From the NCBI GenBank assembly GCA_032622095.1, contig CP136064.1, positions 262,425,863-262,489,862 of the forward strand: a stretch of 64,000 nt of DNA, given 5' to 3'. Source of the stretch: Siphonodentalium dalli (lineage: Eukaryota; Mollusca; Scaphopoda; Gadilida; Siphonodentaliidae). Below the pieces are notes generated by a model. That model was not told the DNA's origin. It saw only the letters and a list, made by a program, of their open reading frames with translations, and did not search any database. Positions 25,361 to 37,617 of this stretch are shown here, in pieces. How positions within the stretch are numbered: position 1 is the first letter of the stretch; each line of letters starts with the position of its first letter. The position numbers and the translations under genes were made by a program.

Positions 25361-25442
25361 ATGAAAATAAGAAGGAAATTGAACCAGTTTTGCTTGTACT
25401 TATTGATGCTAGTTGTTGTACAGACTTGTATCACATTTAATG
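25361..25442 (+). CDS. Exon 1: signal peptide (leader 2)
   Basis: The ATG opens MKIRRKLNQFCLYLLMLVVV followed by QTCITFN, a classic signal peptide with a basic n-region and hydrophobic h-region. The donor is G|GTAAGA, leaving phase 1. Joining to the exon at 26290 restores a GAA codon and gives ...CITFNEQIFHDTKVAW, so the mature protein starts directly in the lectin domain. The exon is a paralogue of leader 1 at 18569, including its 5' flank. The start is chosen because it is the only ATG giving a leader and because both copies keep it. Confidence 0.72.
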
Positions 25443-26289
<847 letters not shown>

Positions 26290-26475
26290 AACAAATCTTT
26301 CATGACACTAAAGTCGCATGGATTGCTGCCAACAGAACATGCCACGACAAAGGAGGAAGATTGGCCGCCTTTCACACTGAACACGAGGTGATGCTTGCGG
26401 CGCGGACACTGGCTGACGGAGAGTCCGTGTGGATCGGAGGACTCAAAAACGACACTGGCTGGGAATGGCGGAGTG
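26290..26475 (+). CDS. Exon 2: C-type lectin domain 1, first half
   Basis: A 186-bp phase 1-1 exon with acceptor AAATACAG and donor G|GTGAGT. It encodes the N-terminal half of a CTLD: KVAWIAANRTCHDKGGRLAA, a T-E-H-E helix, then the WIGGLKND (WIGL-type) motif and WEWRSG. The exon stops at the classical CTLD intron position right after W.W..G. The first canonical cysteine (TCHD) is present and should pair with the last one (ALC) in exon 7. The direct continuation of this half is the exon at 38705, since the join gives WEWRSGSKYVGWDQGQP, but two WSC modules lie between them in the genome. Confidence 0.85.
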
Positions 26476-26540
26476 GTGAGTGTCCATCGTGCCATATGAG
26501 AAACTAGCTTCGGTTGTGCGCCTGCATGTGGGCTAAGTTA

Positions 26541-26935
26541 GCTAGTATTGTACCCTGACACATCTAATTACTCATTCTCTATAATAGAATTAGTCTAATG
26601 AACAAACTTATTACAATCGGATTGCCACACAAACGTGATATTTACTATCGCGCTCGGTATTATTGTTTTGTTCCCGCGAGAAATTACTCGTCATCAGCAC
26701 GTGGAGGAAATGGCAGTGCGGATGCGTGCGCATTCATTGTACCATGCGATTTTCGACATTAGCTTAATTTGCTTCATTCCTGCGAATAGCAGTCGAAGTT
26801 AGATATTATCCAATACTAATACATCTGATTGCTCATAATCTAATGAAACTAATGGACTTAAGTTTATTATAATCGTATTGCCACGCAGGTATGAGAGCGC
26901 CCGTCGCGTATTATTTTTAATATTATTGCGTTTAT
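26541..26935. repeat. Diverged tandem duplication within intron 2
   Basis: The segment 26541-26670 is related to 26796-26935. Both carry ACATCTRATT..CTCAT, then an AATCG(G)TATTGCCAC.CA stretch and a CGCG.TATTATT end. The copies are noticeably diverged and non-coding. Confidence 0.55.
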
Positions 26936-26991
26936 ATGAATATATAGACAGTACCATGAAAACCAATGCGCTTATCCGTCTTTGTTTTCAG

Positions 26992-27125
26992 ACAAGAGCA
27001 AATTGTACGATCGAGTTGGCTGCTTTACCGAGAAGGTACTCAAACCACTTCCAGTCTACGATATGATGAACAGTTTTGGAAAATGCAAAAGTTATTGTAC
27101 TAATTATACTTACATGGGCATCAAG
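26992..27125 (+). CDS. Exon 3: WSC domain A, first half
   Basis: A 134-bp exon, phase 1 to 0, with acceptor TTTGTTTTCAG and donor AAG|GTGAGT. It encodes KSKLYDRVGCFTEKVLKPLP, a spacer, KCKSYC and YTYMGIK. This matches the start of a WSC domain (GCY/F.D..., C...C, Y.Y.G.Q/K), a cysteine-rich, putative carbohydrate-binding module first described in yeast stress sensors and found in polycystin-1 and Kremen. The phase-0 exit fits either WSC second-half exon (30384 or 36976). The nearest, 30384, is taken as its partner. Confidence 0.8.
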
Positions 27126-27514
27126 GTGAGTGCACATACACACTGTCTTTGACAAATACATCACGTGTAGTTTTCTTAATCTTTTCAACCATGGACAGGG
27201 ATGTGGTGACATGACACTTGGGGGTCTGAGTGTCCCACTCAAACTTATTATGTAAGGTAATATGATGCCATGTAATTTTAGGACACATATAGCTCGGATT
27301 TATCCTTTATGTTGGTAAAGCAAAGCGATGATGTGAAGAACATTTACAGCTATTTACTTCACAGTTTCATTTCAAGTAGGGAGTTAACGACATCCAGCAG
27401 TTTAATTATGTTGGTAAAGATTTTTAGCACATGGGAAATTCATGTCTGCCATAACATCAGTTGGAAATATGACTCACTTTTGGATCGTTATCCCTTATTT
27501 GAAAGAACTATTCT

Positions 27515-27890
27515 TTCGGCCAATTTGACCCCATAGCTGGGTGGCCCGCCCCAAATACCCAATATAAACTTCGCCACCCTTCAACCCCACACAGTAGGGC
27601 CATACTGATAGTAGGACCTGTTATGGACCATTTCCGAGGATAGTTCGGATTTTTGACCCCATGGTTTGCCTGCCCCGATGGTGGGGCGAAAATGGCACCA
27701 AGCATTCTAGAATCGTTCGGATATCGGTAAAATTTGTCCCACGGCACCGGGGGGGGGGTGGTGAAGGGCGATGTTGTTTCTGGTGGATATGCGGGCATGC
27801 AAGCCACACTTGTCTTCAAATTTGCCGAATTCGGAACAGTTCTCGTAAATGGTCCATTGACCAGCCCACACCGCATGTGTCACCCTGGAA
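27515..27890. repeat. GC-rich repeat-like block in intron 3
   Basis: A compositionally distinct ~375-bp block with two related segments, each with TTGACCCCAT followed by GGGTGG.CCGCCCC or TGGTTTGCCTGCCCCGATGG. A poly-G tract lies at 27750. Frames on both strands are long only because of composition. It is probably a dispersed repeat insertion. Confidence 0.4.
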
Positions 27891-28619
27891 CTACCACGCG
27901 CATATCTTTTTTACACTCTTTACAAATATAATATTATTTTATTAGAAAATCGGCTTTGATCATAAGATAAGGCATTTTCCTTGATTAAGTGAAAAGCATA
28001 TGAATTGTGGGAACGTCAAATTATATGTCTACCAACAATTCGCCGATGAGCAGAGTCCATGAAATTTAAAGTTCAGTAATGTCAAATTACATTGTTTTGT
28101 ATGGATGTTTGTATCTGATTTCAGTTGTCCGTATGTATTTTGAGTGCTCTTCATTTTACATTTATAGTACGGACATGTAGCAATAATTGTTAGTGTAATA
28201 TATTGTTTTCTAATCAAGAAGCGTGCTATATTATTACGACGATGATCCATATATTAAGCATGCGCGAAGTAGTGAGGACTGAATTATGTTTTGAAAGACT
28301 ATACTCCGATCTTGGTAACGCAGACAAGCGACCTTAATTCAAGACGTCTAATTCTTGATATTTCATAACGAATGTTCTCACAATATGTGTGTGTTTCATT
28401 CTGAAATATAGTACATAAATATATGATTAATGTGACATAAACTTTAAGAACTATACATACATTGGCACTACTTATAAGTCAACTTTCGATACTATATGAC
28501 ACGAACATTCCTTAAAATGTCACTGTCTAAAGACCAATACTATGTACAAAATAGCATTCTTTCACGAGTGAAGTTTATATATCTATGACAACCTATCTGA
28601 AGATCATGAGATGGAACTT

Positions 28620-29945
28620 GATTAAAAACAATGATAATTATTTTCATCTAGAAAGCAAATACCCATACATGATATATTTGAGAATTGTCCTGCCGTGCAT
28701 GTTGGTCGATGAACAATTGGGTTGAGGTGAGTTAAAAACCATAATATATTTAACCTCTCAAACGTATAAAACAATCATTATTTTTGTCTTCTCTTAATTG
28801 CTTTTCATATGCTGTATTATATAGGTCAATTTAACATGTTTACTTACCTGCCAATCAGTGATCTTTTTCTTCGATTGTAATTTCTAGTGTATTAAGCAAT
28901 TTTTGTTTTTGTAAAGAAATACCGAGCCATTATGAAACTATTTTAAATTATATTTGTATTGGCTATCGCAAGACAACCAAAAGCGCTTTCTTGATTGAGT
29001 TGACGTTTCGCAACGTATTGCCAACTTTTCCTGATAACTCAACATGGATTTTCTCAAACATATCGGAAAGTTCATTTTGAAAGTTGGTACAAGCTATTAT
29101 TGTGACTCAATATTTCAGAAGCGTCCACTCGTTGGGAATTATAACCACATTTACTATACTGTTATACGTAAACACTATTTGAAATTTCGCTATTTTCCGG
29201 CACCAAGAACTTTTGTAAGATATAACTTTTTCAACAGTGCAGTTGATATATCCACGATTTCATTTCTGAAGGTCAAGAGAGGAGATTTAGTTGAATTAAA
29301 TATTCCTTGATTCAAGGTTTTTCAGAATTATTTTCATTTGGAGAGACAGATAATGTTCAAATCAAGCCTGTTGTTCAATATAACTGGTCTCAGATGAGTG
29401 TTAGGTCACATGTCAGTTTCCAAGTATCCAGCTGAATAGGTATATCTAATAATGTGGCTTATTTCCAGTTGATATCTTCCTGTTTGAGTGCAATAGGCTG
29501 CATACCAACAGTTGTTTTCATTGGGCTGAAATATTTGTGACTGCTTTTTTTTTTTTTTTTCATGTATATGTTGTATGATGTTATAGCATGCACTTAAAAC
29601 TTCAACCCAGTATTATGACACAAATAAAGCTTCCCTTGATAAAACCAAGACAATAAGCTATTTGGTGATTGGATTGCTATTTTAAATTATTAATTAGTTC
29701 AGCAGTTCTTTGTACATAAAGGGTCAATAATTTAAACATGCAAGTGTATGGAACTCGATTGTGTTTGTCTTCTTTTATATTTGCTCAGATTTTATATACA
29801 AAGATGAGGATAGGTAAAAGTCTATATTGTTCACCAGATAATCAATATAAATTCTTTGTTGAAGATATCATTCAATTTTGCCTTGATTTATGCAAAACGT
29901 TCGTCTGGTCCTTAACAGTTTTAAAAAATAAGTCCATATTAATTA
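28620..29945. repeat. Dispersed intronic repeat, copy A
   Basis: Diverged but extended similarity to 43440-44420: shared blocks around GTTGGTCRATGAACAATTGG, TTATTGTGACTCAATATTT, CAATAAGCTATTTGGTGATT and AATTCTTTGTTGAA. It has no conserved frame (copy B is full of stops), so the ~88-residue frame at 29044 is not considered a gene. Confidence 0.7.
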
Positions 29946-30383
29946 ATCATTAGTACATTTGACCATTCTATCTCAATAGTTTGTAACTAGATCTCAATGA
30001 AAGTATATATGTAGATATATTGATAAATTGATCCACTGTTTTATTATTATATCCATTAATGTGTTTTGTTTCGACTTATCAATCCTTGAAATTCCAACAC
30101 CGACTATTTGCCACATGGGGTGTGAACCAAGTCACTCCCATCTTATGTCTGTATTGCCAGAAATGTGGAAACTCCCTAATTGAATGCGATGTAAACTAAT
30201 ATACCCACAGTGTTTGAATTTCTATTGTAGATAGTGCCATAATAATGTATAGGGAAGTCCTTCGGTTGTTGTGAGCCGATGTCTCCAAAACTAATATTTT
30301 GTTCTCAATGGACGCATCTATGTGGGGTAATTTTTTCTGAGATTACAAGTCCTGCACATATAGTCCGCCTTTATGTTCAACAG

Positions 30384-30498
30384 GGTGGGCGAATAAAGTG
30401 TGTTTGTCCAGACGCACAACATATTAAACCGATGTTCCGAGGAACACGATGTGATGTTTCAGGCAACAAAGAATATTCGGTCTCATTGACTAAAAGTG
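30384..30498 (+). CDS. Exon 4: WSC domain A, second half (degenerate)
   Basis: A 115-bp exon, phase 0 to 1, with acceptor TTATGTTCAACAG and a perfect donor G|GTGAGTAT. It encodes GGRIKCVCPDAQHIKPMF, RGTRCDVSGNKEYS and SVSLTKS. The KCVC pair, RC and SGN positions line up with the second half of WSC-B (SCYC, AC..PC, CGG). Two expected cysteines (C in NIPC and the CGG cysteine) are absent, so this WSC has six instead of eight. Assignment rests on identical phases, the C.C motif and location between the WSC halves. An EGF-like fragment is the alternative reading. Confidence 0.62.
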
Positions 30499-32817
30499 GT
30501 GAGTATATATTTCAACTTTACACCTATATCAGCTATTATCTAGATGAAACGTCCTTGATTAATATATATACATGCCACAATTCCTACGTTGAAATTGGAC
30601 GGTGAATGTAGGTCCAAGCGCCGTAAACAGCCCGACACGCACACTTAGTACGTGCGGGTTGTTTTATGGGTACCGTCAACGATCTAGGTACGACATAAGA
30701 CGGCTAGAAGAATACCTGTATAGCAGCTGAGTAATGTGGAAAGTAATATATACATTTAAGTTCCATTCCGCAGACTTCTTCAACACATTACTGTTGTCCA
30801 TATATGATTTCAAGCAAGTTGGCTTGTGTGTCAAATGGGTTTCAATAAATAATATTTTGCTGAATTTGTGTTTTACCGAAACCAATTTTTTATGAAAATA
30901 TTATTAGTGGTTATGGATGATTCACTGCTTCATATATACGTACTATTACTTTAATCCAATGATTATGTAAGTTTCTATAGAGACAATGCCTCTCAAATAA
31001 CTCTGGCTATTGAATATTGCTCAAGCAACAGTAAGCTTATGCTATCTTACTATTATTTTCATAAAAGCAGTCTGTTATATTCATACGAAAATCAGCGCCG
31101 TGTAAGCACTGTCATTGAAACAGGAAAAAGAAGATAGATAATGTGAAAGTTATTAGCTCTATGGAAATTTGGAGGAAGTTGAACGAGACACTGTGTGACA
31201 TAATTGCACTGGAATTCAGGCGTGTATCACATGACTCGAACACACATATATGCAGGTCGCAACGAGCCGCACAACCATGGTGCAGTTGGGTCGCTTCAGG
31301 TGACTGAGTTGTGGTCTATGCGAAGTGAGAGTATGACTAAATCATGTAAACGATAATTTGTTCACGTACACATGAAGCAATGAACACATCACATCGAGCA
31401 GTGCTTTCACACATTATGATATATCTACATGGGTGAAGTACAATATCTATATGGATTCATTCAGTCTGCAAACGGGTGACCCGATTAAGACGTCTATGCA
31501 CTAAAATATGTCGATTGGTCACCACTGGGTGGTGTATTGTGGTCTATCGCACTATGCACCTTGCCGACTGAACCCATCTTTTCTGTTGCAGACTATATGA
31601 TACATTGAAATGATGACTGCGGTCACACCAAAATCACGAACACACCCTTTGCACGCCGGTGGTGATTTGCCAATCTCGATAGGGGCCGCGTGATTATGTA
31701 TGTGAAGACTACCTTGTATGCACACGGACCCGTAGTTGCGAATTTAAGCTCAAACTGGGGATCTCATTAGAAAAGCAACACAGTCGACTCTTTGTTTATA
31801 TTATATCGAGGGATTCGCATAATATGGGCCCATTCTATATGGAATCTATCAACCGGGTATGCCAAGTTTTCGCTTTGAGCAGACGATTCCGAGGTTCAAA
31901 TCAAACGTCGTGAACAAGATCGACATATTCCATACGAAATTTTGAGCAAAGGTTAGATTAGCTGGTTATTGCTTGTTTAATGTATTGATGCGTGATAAAA
32001 CTCTTCACACGCATGCCTTCATTCATAAATTATCCTGGTTGAACTTTGTCCTGTATATGTATTGTTTTAGAATTATAATCAAAATATTGCACAACGCAGA
32101 GAGGACATAATTCAGCGTAGAGATAAGTTTATACCTAAAATTACCTCATTATGTTCAGCTATACCAGTCATTCTAGTGCGAATTTTAAAGGCGTGGTCCT
32201 CTACAAGTCTGATATTTAAAATCACACAGTACGCAATTGTTATATCAGATGGTTCTGAATCTAGGCTCAGAGAGGCGTATTAAACGCTGGATGTCCTTGA
32301 TCAATTGTCGGGATTGCGTGTCAAACCAGAGAAATGTCAGACGTCCTGGATTTTCTTCATATGTTACTCTTCAAGGAATTCGCTTCAACACACGTTTGGA
32401 ACAATGAAGCAAAATTATGAATCAAAATTAGCACAGATGTTGACTCCTCTTGGCAACAATCATTAGAACACTTATTCTTCCAAAATTGACCCACTTTCTC
32501 ATCACTTCAATCACTTGCGCTCAGTATCTAAATATTGATTATGTTATATTGAAATCTTAAGCGTGACCGAATTAAACGCCGACAGTTATCCCAAAACCAC
32601 GAAACAGGTGGATTGAAAATGGTAGATATAGAACTGTTCAATAAGTCGATGAAAATAACATGGATACGACGATTATACTAAAATATGCAAAACGGTTATC
32701 ACTGGGTGAACTTCCGCTTGACAGTGACAACCTCTTTTTAACTTATGAACACGAATACCCGAACACATACGTTACTATAGAAACTAAATACAGTCATTTA
32801 CACTTTATAATCTGCAG
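30499..32817 (+). other. Intron 4, no other feature
   Basis: AT-rich sequence with a GC hairpin near 30620-30665 (GCCCGACACGCAC paired with GTGCGGGT). No exon or known repeat is recognised. Confidence 0.45.
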
Positions 32818-32939
32818 AAAGAGGAAAAGACTCTTATCGAGGCTGTTACATCGTCGACGATGCAAATTTTACTATAGATGACAATTCCCTGCAAAAATGC
32901 CAGATGATGTGTGGGTCTTATCCCTTCATCGGTCTTCAG
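32818..32939 (+). CDS. Exon 5: WSC domain B, first half
   Basis: A 122-bp exon, phase 1 to 0, with acceptor TTATAATCTGCAG and donor CAG|GTAGGT. It encodes RGKDSYRGCYIVDDANFTI, then LQKCQMMCGSYPFIGLQ. This is an excellent match to the first half of WSC: RGCY.VDD, C...C spacing, and the terminal Y.FIGLQ. It is out of frame with longer spurious ORFs around it and easy to miss. Joined to 36976 it forms a complete eight-cysteine WSC domain. Confidence 0.85.
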
Positions 32940-33109
32940 GTAGGTCACTTACCTTTTTAAATGTACCATATAACTGTGAATGTATTAATAGCGACCACCT
33001 CTCGTTTCGTACTCGGTATTCCGGGTGTTTTATAGGCGAACGCAGGATAAACCGGACAGTGACTGCACAATGCACCCGTTTCCAACGCAACTTTACAATT
33101 CAATAATTT

Positions 33110-33690
33110 TAGCTCATTTTGACGCAATACAAGCTTGAGCTTTTGCCATGTATTTGTGTCCGCCGTCCGTGTACACGTTCTTGTGTCCGTGCGTCAGTCA
33201 ACACTTTCAATCGCCACACCCTGCAGGCCACATTCCTTATCCGATCATCGCCAAACTTCAAACTGATCTTCGGGGCGACCGCTACATGGGAGCCATCACA
33301 TATGTCCGAAATTCAATAATCGACGTGGCCGCCAGCGACCATTTTGAATTTCACATTCCAACTCAACGGCAAGCGCATATATATTGGAGAAATGTCTTAA
33401 ACATTTACGGGCATGTTTATGTTCACATCTAAATGGAAGCTCTCTGATTTGAACGATGTTCTATAAATCATGGCGACCGGCAGCCATCTTGGAATTCACT
33501 CTGTTTATGACTCTATTCGACGGCACACCCCATATATATGCCACATTCGTTATCCGATCGTAGCAAAACTACATATCTCCGGGGTGGCATCTAGACGGGA
33601 TCTGTTCAATTTCTTCCGAATATCGTTGGAAAATATGGCCGCCAGCAACCATCTTGGATTTAACATTTTAATCAATTGACACACTGCAGG
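33110..33690. repeat. Dispersed repeat with internal ~180-bp periodicity
   Basis: Begins TTAGCTCATTTTGACGC... and GAGCTTTTGCCATG, then CCGTCCGTG-type sequence and two to three diverged units with CCACATTC.TTATCCGATC and ATGGCCGCCAGCRACCAT. From memory, this kind of GAGCTTTTGCCAT/CCGTCCG repeat is common in mollusc and other marine invertebrate genomes. Frames inside are not genes. Confidence 0.5.
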
Positions 33691-35560
33691 TCGCATTTCT
33701 TGGAAAACTATTTGAAAATAAGAACAGTTTCATATGTGCCCAATACAACCCCTTCACTAACACATTTTGACATTCCTTTTGCTTTGTCATTCCATTGACT
33801 GCTCATGCAGAACATTAACGCCTATTCAAAGTTAATGTAAAGTGTTATTATCGGTATATCCTGCTCAGTAAGACGAGTATTATCCAAACTTGCGCCGTAG
33901 ATATCGGGGCAAAACCATTTTATATTAAATTACTGAGGTCCCCAACTTCTCGCACGGGCTTGGAACATCCTTGTCGGTTGGTACCTCAATGGCATACGTG
34001 GTGGGAAATATGGTTTACTGAAAAATGGCTTCAAAGAGACTTATTTCAATAACTCTGTGTTGCTCATGGCATGAAACTTCTGAAAGGTGTCAATCCAAAT
34101 GAATGTGGTTAGACCGAATGGCCTGGGCATGCAGCGGGTATATTATGACCCGAAGATGACACGCATGTTATCGTGGACTCAATGTCACGTTTGGACCACA
34201 TTTACAGCCATTAACAACTTGTGTGAAGAATGGAACAATGGAGTGACTGCCCACTCTGCGTCAGTATTTTGCAACTTTTGAAAAGCACCCCTCTTCCATT
34301 CAATTCCTTCTCAGTCGGCCATATCACAACTCACAGGACGGTCCATCGCACAGGTTGTGTCTTAGATACCACTAAATATTTGCGTAAAGTTTCGTCAAAA
34401 TCGATCCAGTATCTCATAAAATATTACCAAATATATTAGGGGGGGCTTTCTTTGTTTGAGGTGTTTATATAACTGATCATATTTTGAACTCCCACCATTT
34501 AATTCGTTTAACTGTTTTCACGATATATTAAAACAAATCTTTCTTTATTTGGGTAATGTTATATCCTAAAATATTCAATATGATGCTCTTTCTCAAAATT
34601 AGTTGATTTCTCAGTAACGGCTTCGTCATTATTACAGTGTCAACAAAGAAATCAAAGATGATCATCAGTCTAATTATTTTTGAAGTCTGCCTAAATGTGC
34701 ATTCTCAGAAAACAATTATATTTGTTTTCTTCGAACATCGTCAGAATGCTTGTGAAGTGCCAAAAATGCGAGGTGATCCAGTTCACTTAGGAAGTACAAT
34801 ATTTCATTATTATGAAGTATTTACTGTCCGATTTTCACGGTTGATGGGTCAAACCATACATAATTATTTGTAAAATGCAATTTTTGCTATTGATTAATAT
34901 ATAATTTTAGCTGCGCATTGTAGTTGTATTTTTGGGAGTGGACATTATGCCAGGTTATGCAATCCCTGTCGTTGATAGCAGTATCGTAGCAACCAGTGAA
35001 GTACATATATAAATGGCCAATGCAGTCTATTAATTAGAAATTGTAAATATGTATGTAGGGTTCCAATTTACAACGGGTACTGGTGGATTGCTGATTGTGG
35101 TATTTACAATGTATATATGTGACAACCCACATATATATATGTAGGAGACGCAAACAAAAACTCAACAATTGAAACATGAAACCCCTATAATATCATTGAA
35201 AAATCCATTACACATTTTCTTATCTGTCACTGGTGGCTAAAAGATAATAGTCCAAGCGGTAATCACTTTCATTGTATACCTGCGCGCGTGATATTATAAC
35301 GGGAAACTGTGAATTACTATTGAAAACTGATTATTTGTTTTGATTAAAATTATATTATTGACAAATGTTACCAATAAATAACCCAATAGACGTCAAATAA
35401 AGACGAAACTAAAAGCGGCTATATTTCTTTGCGCGTGTAGCGTAGTACTGACGTATAGTGGTGAACCGTCTGAGCCAACACAAGACGTGTATACAGTTTG
35501 CGTGTTCCCGGCAGAGCTGATGTTAAAAAGGCATAAAGCTTTTTTTTATGTGATATACAA
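33691..35560 (+). other. Intron 5 remainder, no exon recognised
   Basis: A frame at 34637-34873 starts with a hydrophobic leader-like segment (MIISLIIFEVCLNVHS) but has no donor, domain or paralogue that I can support. The rest is AT-rich. Confidence 0.4.
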
Positions 35561-35707
35561 GATCTTCAACTCATTATGTTGGGATATAAGATTTTATGAA
35601 ACTCGTTTGATAAAGTTGATTCGCAACTCGTCTACGACTCGTTATGAATCAAATTTATCAAACTCGTCTCATAAAATCTTATATCCCAACATAACTCGTT
35701 GGAGATC
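35561..35707. mobile_element. Foldback element (147 bp)
   Basis: Arms of about 55 bp, outer GATCTTCAACTCATTATGTT versus the complement of AACATAACTCGTTGGAGATC, separated by a short loop of AACTCGT repeats. Confidence 0.8.
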
Positions 35708-36975
35708 CTCAATATATAACACGAACAGATGGTGGTGTTATGGTGTCAAATTAATGGCGCGTCTTTAAGCTATAACAGATACGATGCTCTGACTGAAAAA
35801 TCAAACACATGTTTAAACAATGTAAGAGATTGACTTTTAAAAAATCTTGTAAAAAAAATATTAATGAAAACCACAAAACGAACTTAAGGGTGGATATAGT
35901 TCTAAATTAATTAAAGACACATTTTGTACTTGTTCGGGTTGTGTGTAACTGACAAGTGAGTATTCAGGCGCTCTGCCAATTGGAGGAAATAGCATTCTAC
36001 TAAAATCACCGAAAATCTCAAGCAAATCGACCGTACCACACAATAGAAAACACAGGCCCCTGTGGAAAATTACTGCAAGTCGCAGACACGTCTAGTTTCT
36101 GGAATTCGTTTGATGAATAACGTTGCAAATATCGAGCACAACCACACCGGATGAAATAAAAGAGGTATCGGTGGCTTCCGAATGGCTTGTAGAAGATATG
36201 TGAGCATTTATAGGTTATGAAATCGCGTTTAATTACACGTTCGCGACAATTATTTGCTCGAAAATATTGATTTCATAACTAGGTAAAATGCCTCTCGGCG
36301 GATAGGGAGATTGACGAGCCGATTTTTTCTGTAGAACTCAGTAGATTCCGATATCAAATCTCGACTTCTCTTCGTTCGATTTCGCCGAGTTATATGTCAA
36401 ATGAAAGGGAATTTTATTGCCAATAAGATATTTTGGCTCCAATTACCGATTTCTAGAATTTGTAGGGTTTTGATTGTTGGTGTGGTTTTAGCCAATATCG
36501 ATCATTGGAACCTTTACACTGGTATTGTCTATATTGGTATTTTAGTAATTCCCCCCAGAGGCCTGTGATAGAAAACATCGTCCGAACTACTCTCAATTGT
36601 AAATATTTACAATTCGGGACGCAACTATCGCCGATAAACTGACGATTTCGCCGTCGAGACTCAATAAATTTAATTAATATATATGAAAGGTGGAGTAATA
36701 TTCGTTAAAATAACTGCCGGAGTGTTTCACATCACTTTAATATTTGTTCTTAGTCAGAGACCGTTGCCACCAGTATAGGCCATTCATCCGACCAGATATG
36801 ACAAAACAACAACCGATAGAAAGAACACAAATTCTAGTGACGTACACGTAGTACTCTATTCGGCATTCTCATACAAGTAATATATAGTTCATTTTGGGAT
36901 AGGTACATCTTCGTGATGTACAATGCTGTCCAATGGCAGCAAATGCGGGTAACCTATTACTTTGTCTGCATGCAG

Positions 36976-37111
36976 GGACAGTCGTGCTACTGCTATACGC
37001 ATTTCGATCTGAGACAAGAAGATGAACATGCCTGCAACATTCCTTGCCCCGGAGATCCTGGTCAAGCATGTGGTGGTAAAAACAACACACTGGCAATCTA
37101 CAGCCGAAACA
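36976..37111 (+). CDS. Exon 6: WSC domain B, second half
   Basis: A 136-bp exon, phase 0 to 1, with acceptor TGTCTGCATGCAG and donor ACA|GTAAGT. It encodes GQSCYCYTHFDL, HACNIPCPGDPGQACGGKNN and TLAIYSRN. This is a textbook WSC C-terminal half: C.C, C...CPGD....CGG and the final L.IY. Together with exon 5 it holds all eight consensus cysteines. The phase-1 exit matches the second half of CTLD-1 at 38705. Confidence 0.88.
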
Positions 37112-37407
37112 GTAAGTAGATCGTTTATATTGGGCATTGTGAGATCCATGTTTGTAGGACCGACATGGTGTTGGAGCTCTCTTACCGTTTTTTTTTTGGA
37201 TTGATTTTTAATTTTTAATAACAAATGATATAACAACAAAATTATGAACAATTATATGATAAGTATATTACAGGAGAAGCATAACCATGGTTGGTCGTCC
37301 TCCTGCCGCCCCTGAATGATATATAAATATAAGGATGGCGGATGAATTCAAAGAAGATGTATTCACGGTACTCTAGATACAGCACCAATATATTTTATTG
37401 TTGTCAG

Positions 37408-37617
37408 AAGATTCAATTTCAAGCCCAAATCAACCGCAGTTGGAAATTTCAGACGTCAATTATGTTGAGTGTTACGATGGTTCCGATATGTTGAGTTTCC
37501 AACAAAATTCTAGGATAAAATAAGTGGATCTCATACCAAGATTATGACATGTTACTGGCTTGAGTCAAATTGTGGGGCTGATATGGACATCAGGTGGAAA
37601 TTGCCAGTCATAGGATA
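37408..37617 (+). pseudogene. CUB-like exon relic
   Basis: After an acceptor TTGTTGTCAG, a phase-1 frame reads LEISDVNYVECYDGSDML, resembling the central YVEVYDGSD signature of CUB domains, then stops at TAA. Shifting frame gives DKISGSHTKIMTCYW and ADMDIRWKLP, resembling a CUB C-terminus. No donor follows. The frameshift and stop suggest a dead exon. The CUB assignment is by eye and tentative. Confidence 0.35.

Noticed and set aside
29044..29310. 88-residue plus frame
   Set aside because: Lies in an intronic repeat whose other copy (43.4 kb) is interrupted by stops; no domain.
30615..30670. tRNA-like hairpin (GCCCGACACGCAC...GTGCGGGT)
   Set aside because: A single stem only; no anticodon arm, T-arm or CCA-acceptor geometry.
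32660..32881. 73-residue frame overlapping WSC-B exon 1
   Set aside because: Different frame from the WSC reading; no domain, and it crosses the splice acceptor.
34637..34873. Leader-like 78-residue frame
   Set aside because: Hydrophobic start only; no donor, no domain and no paralogue in the window.
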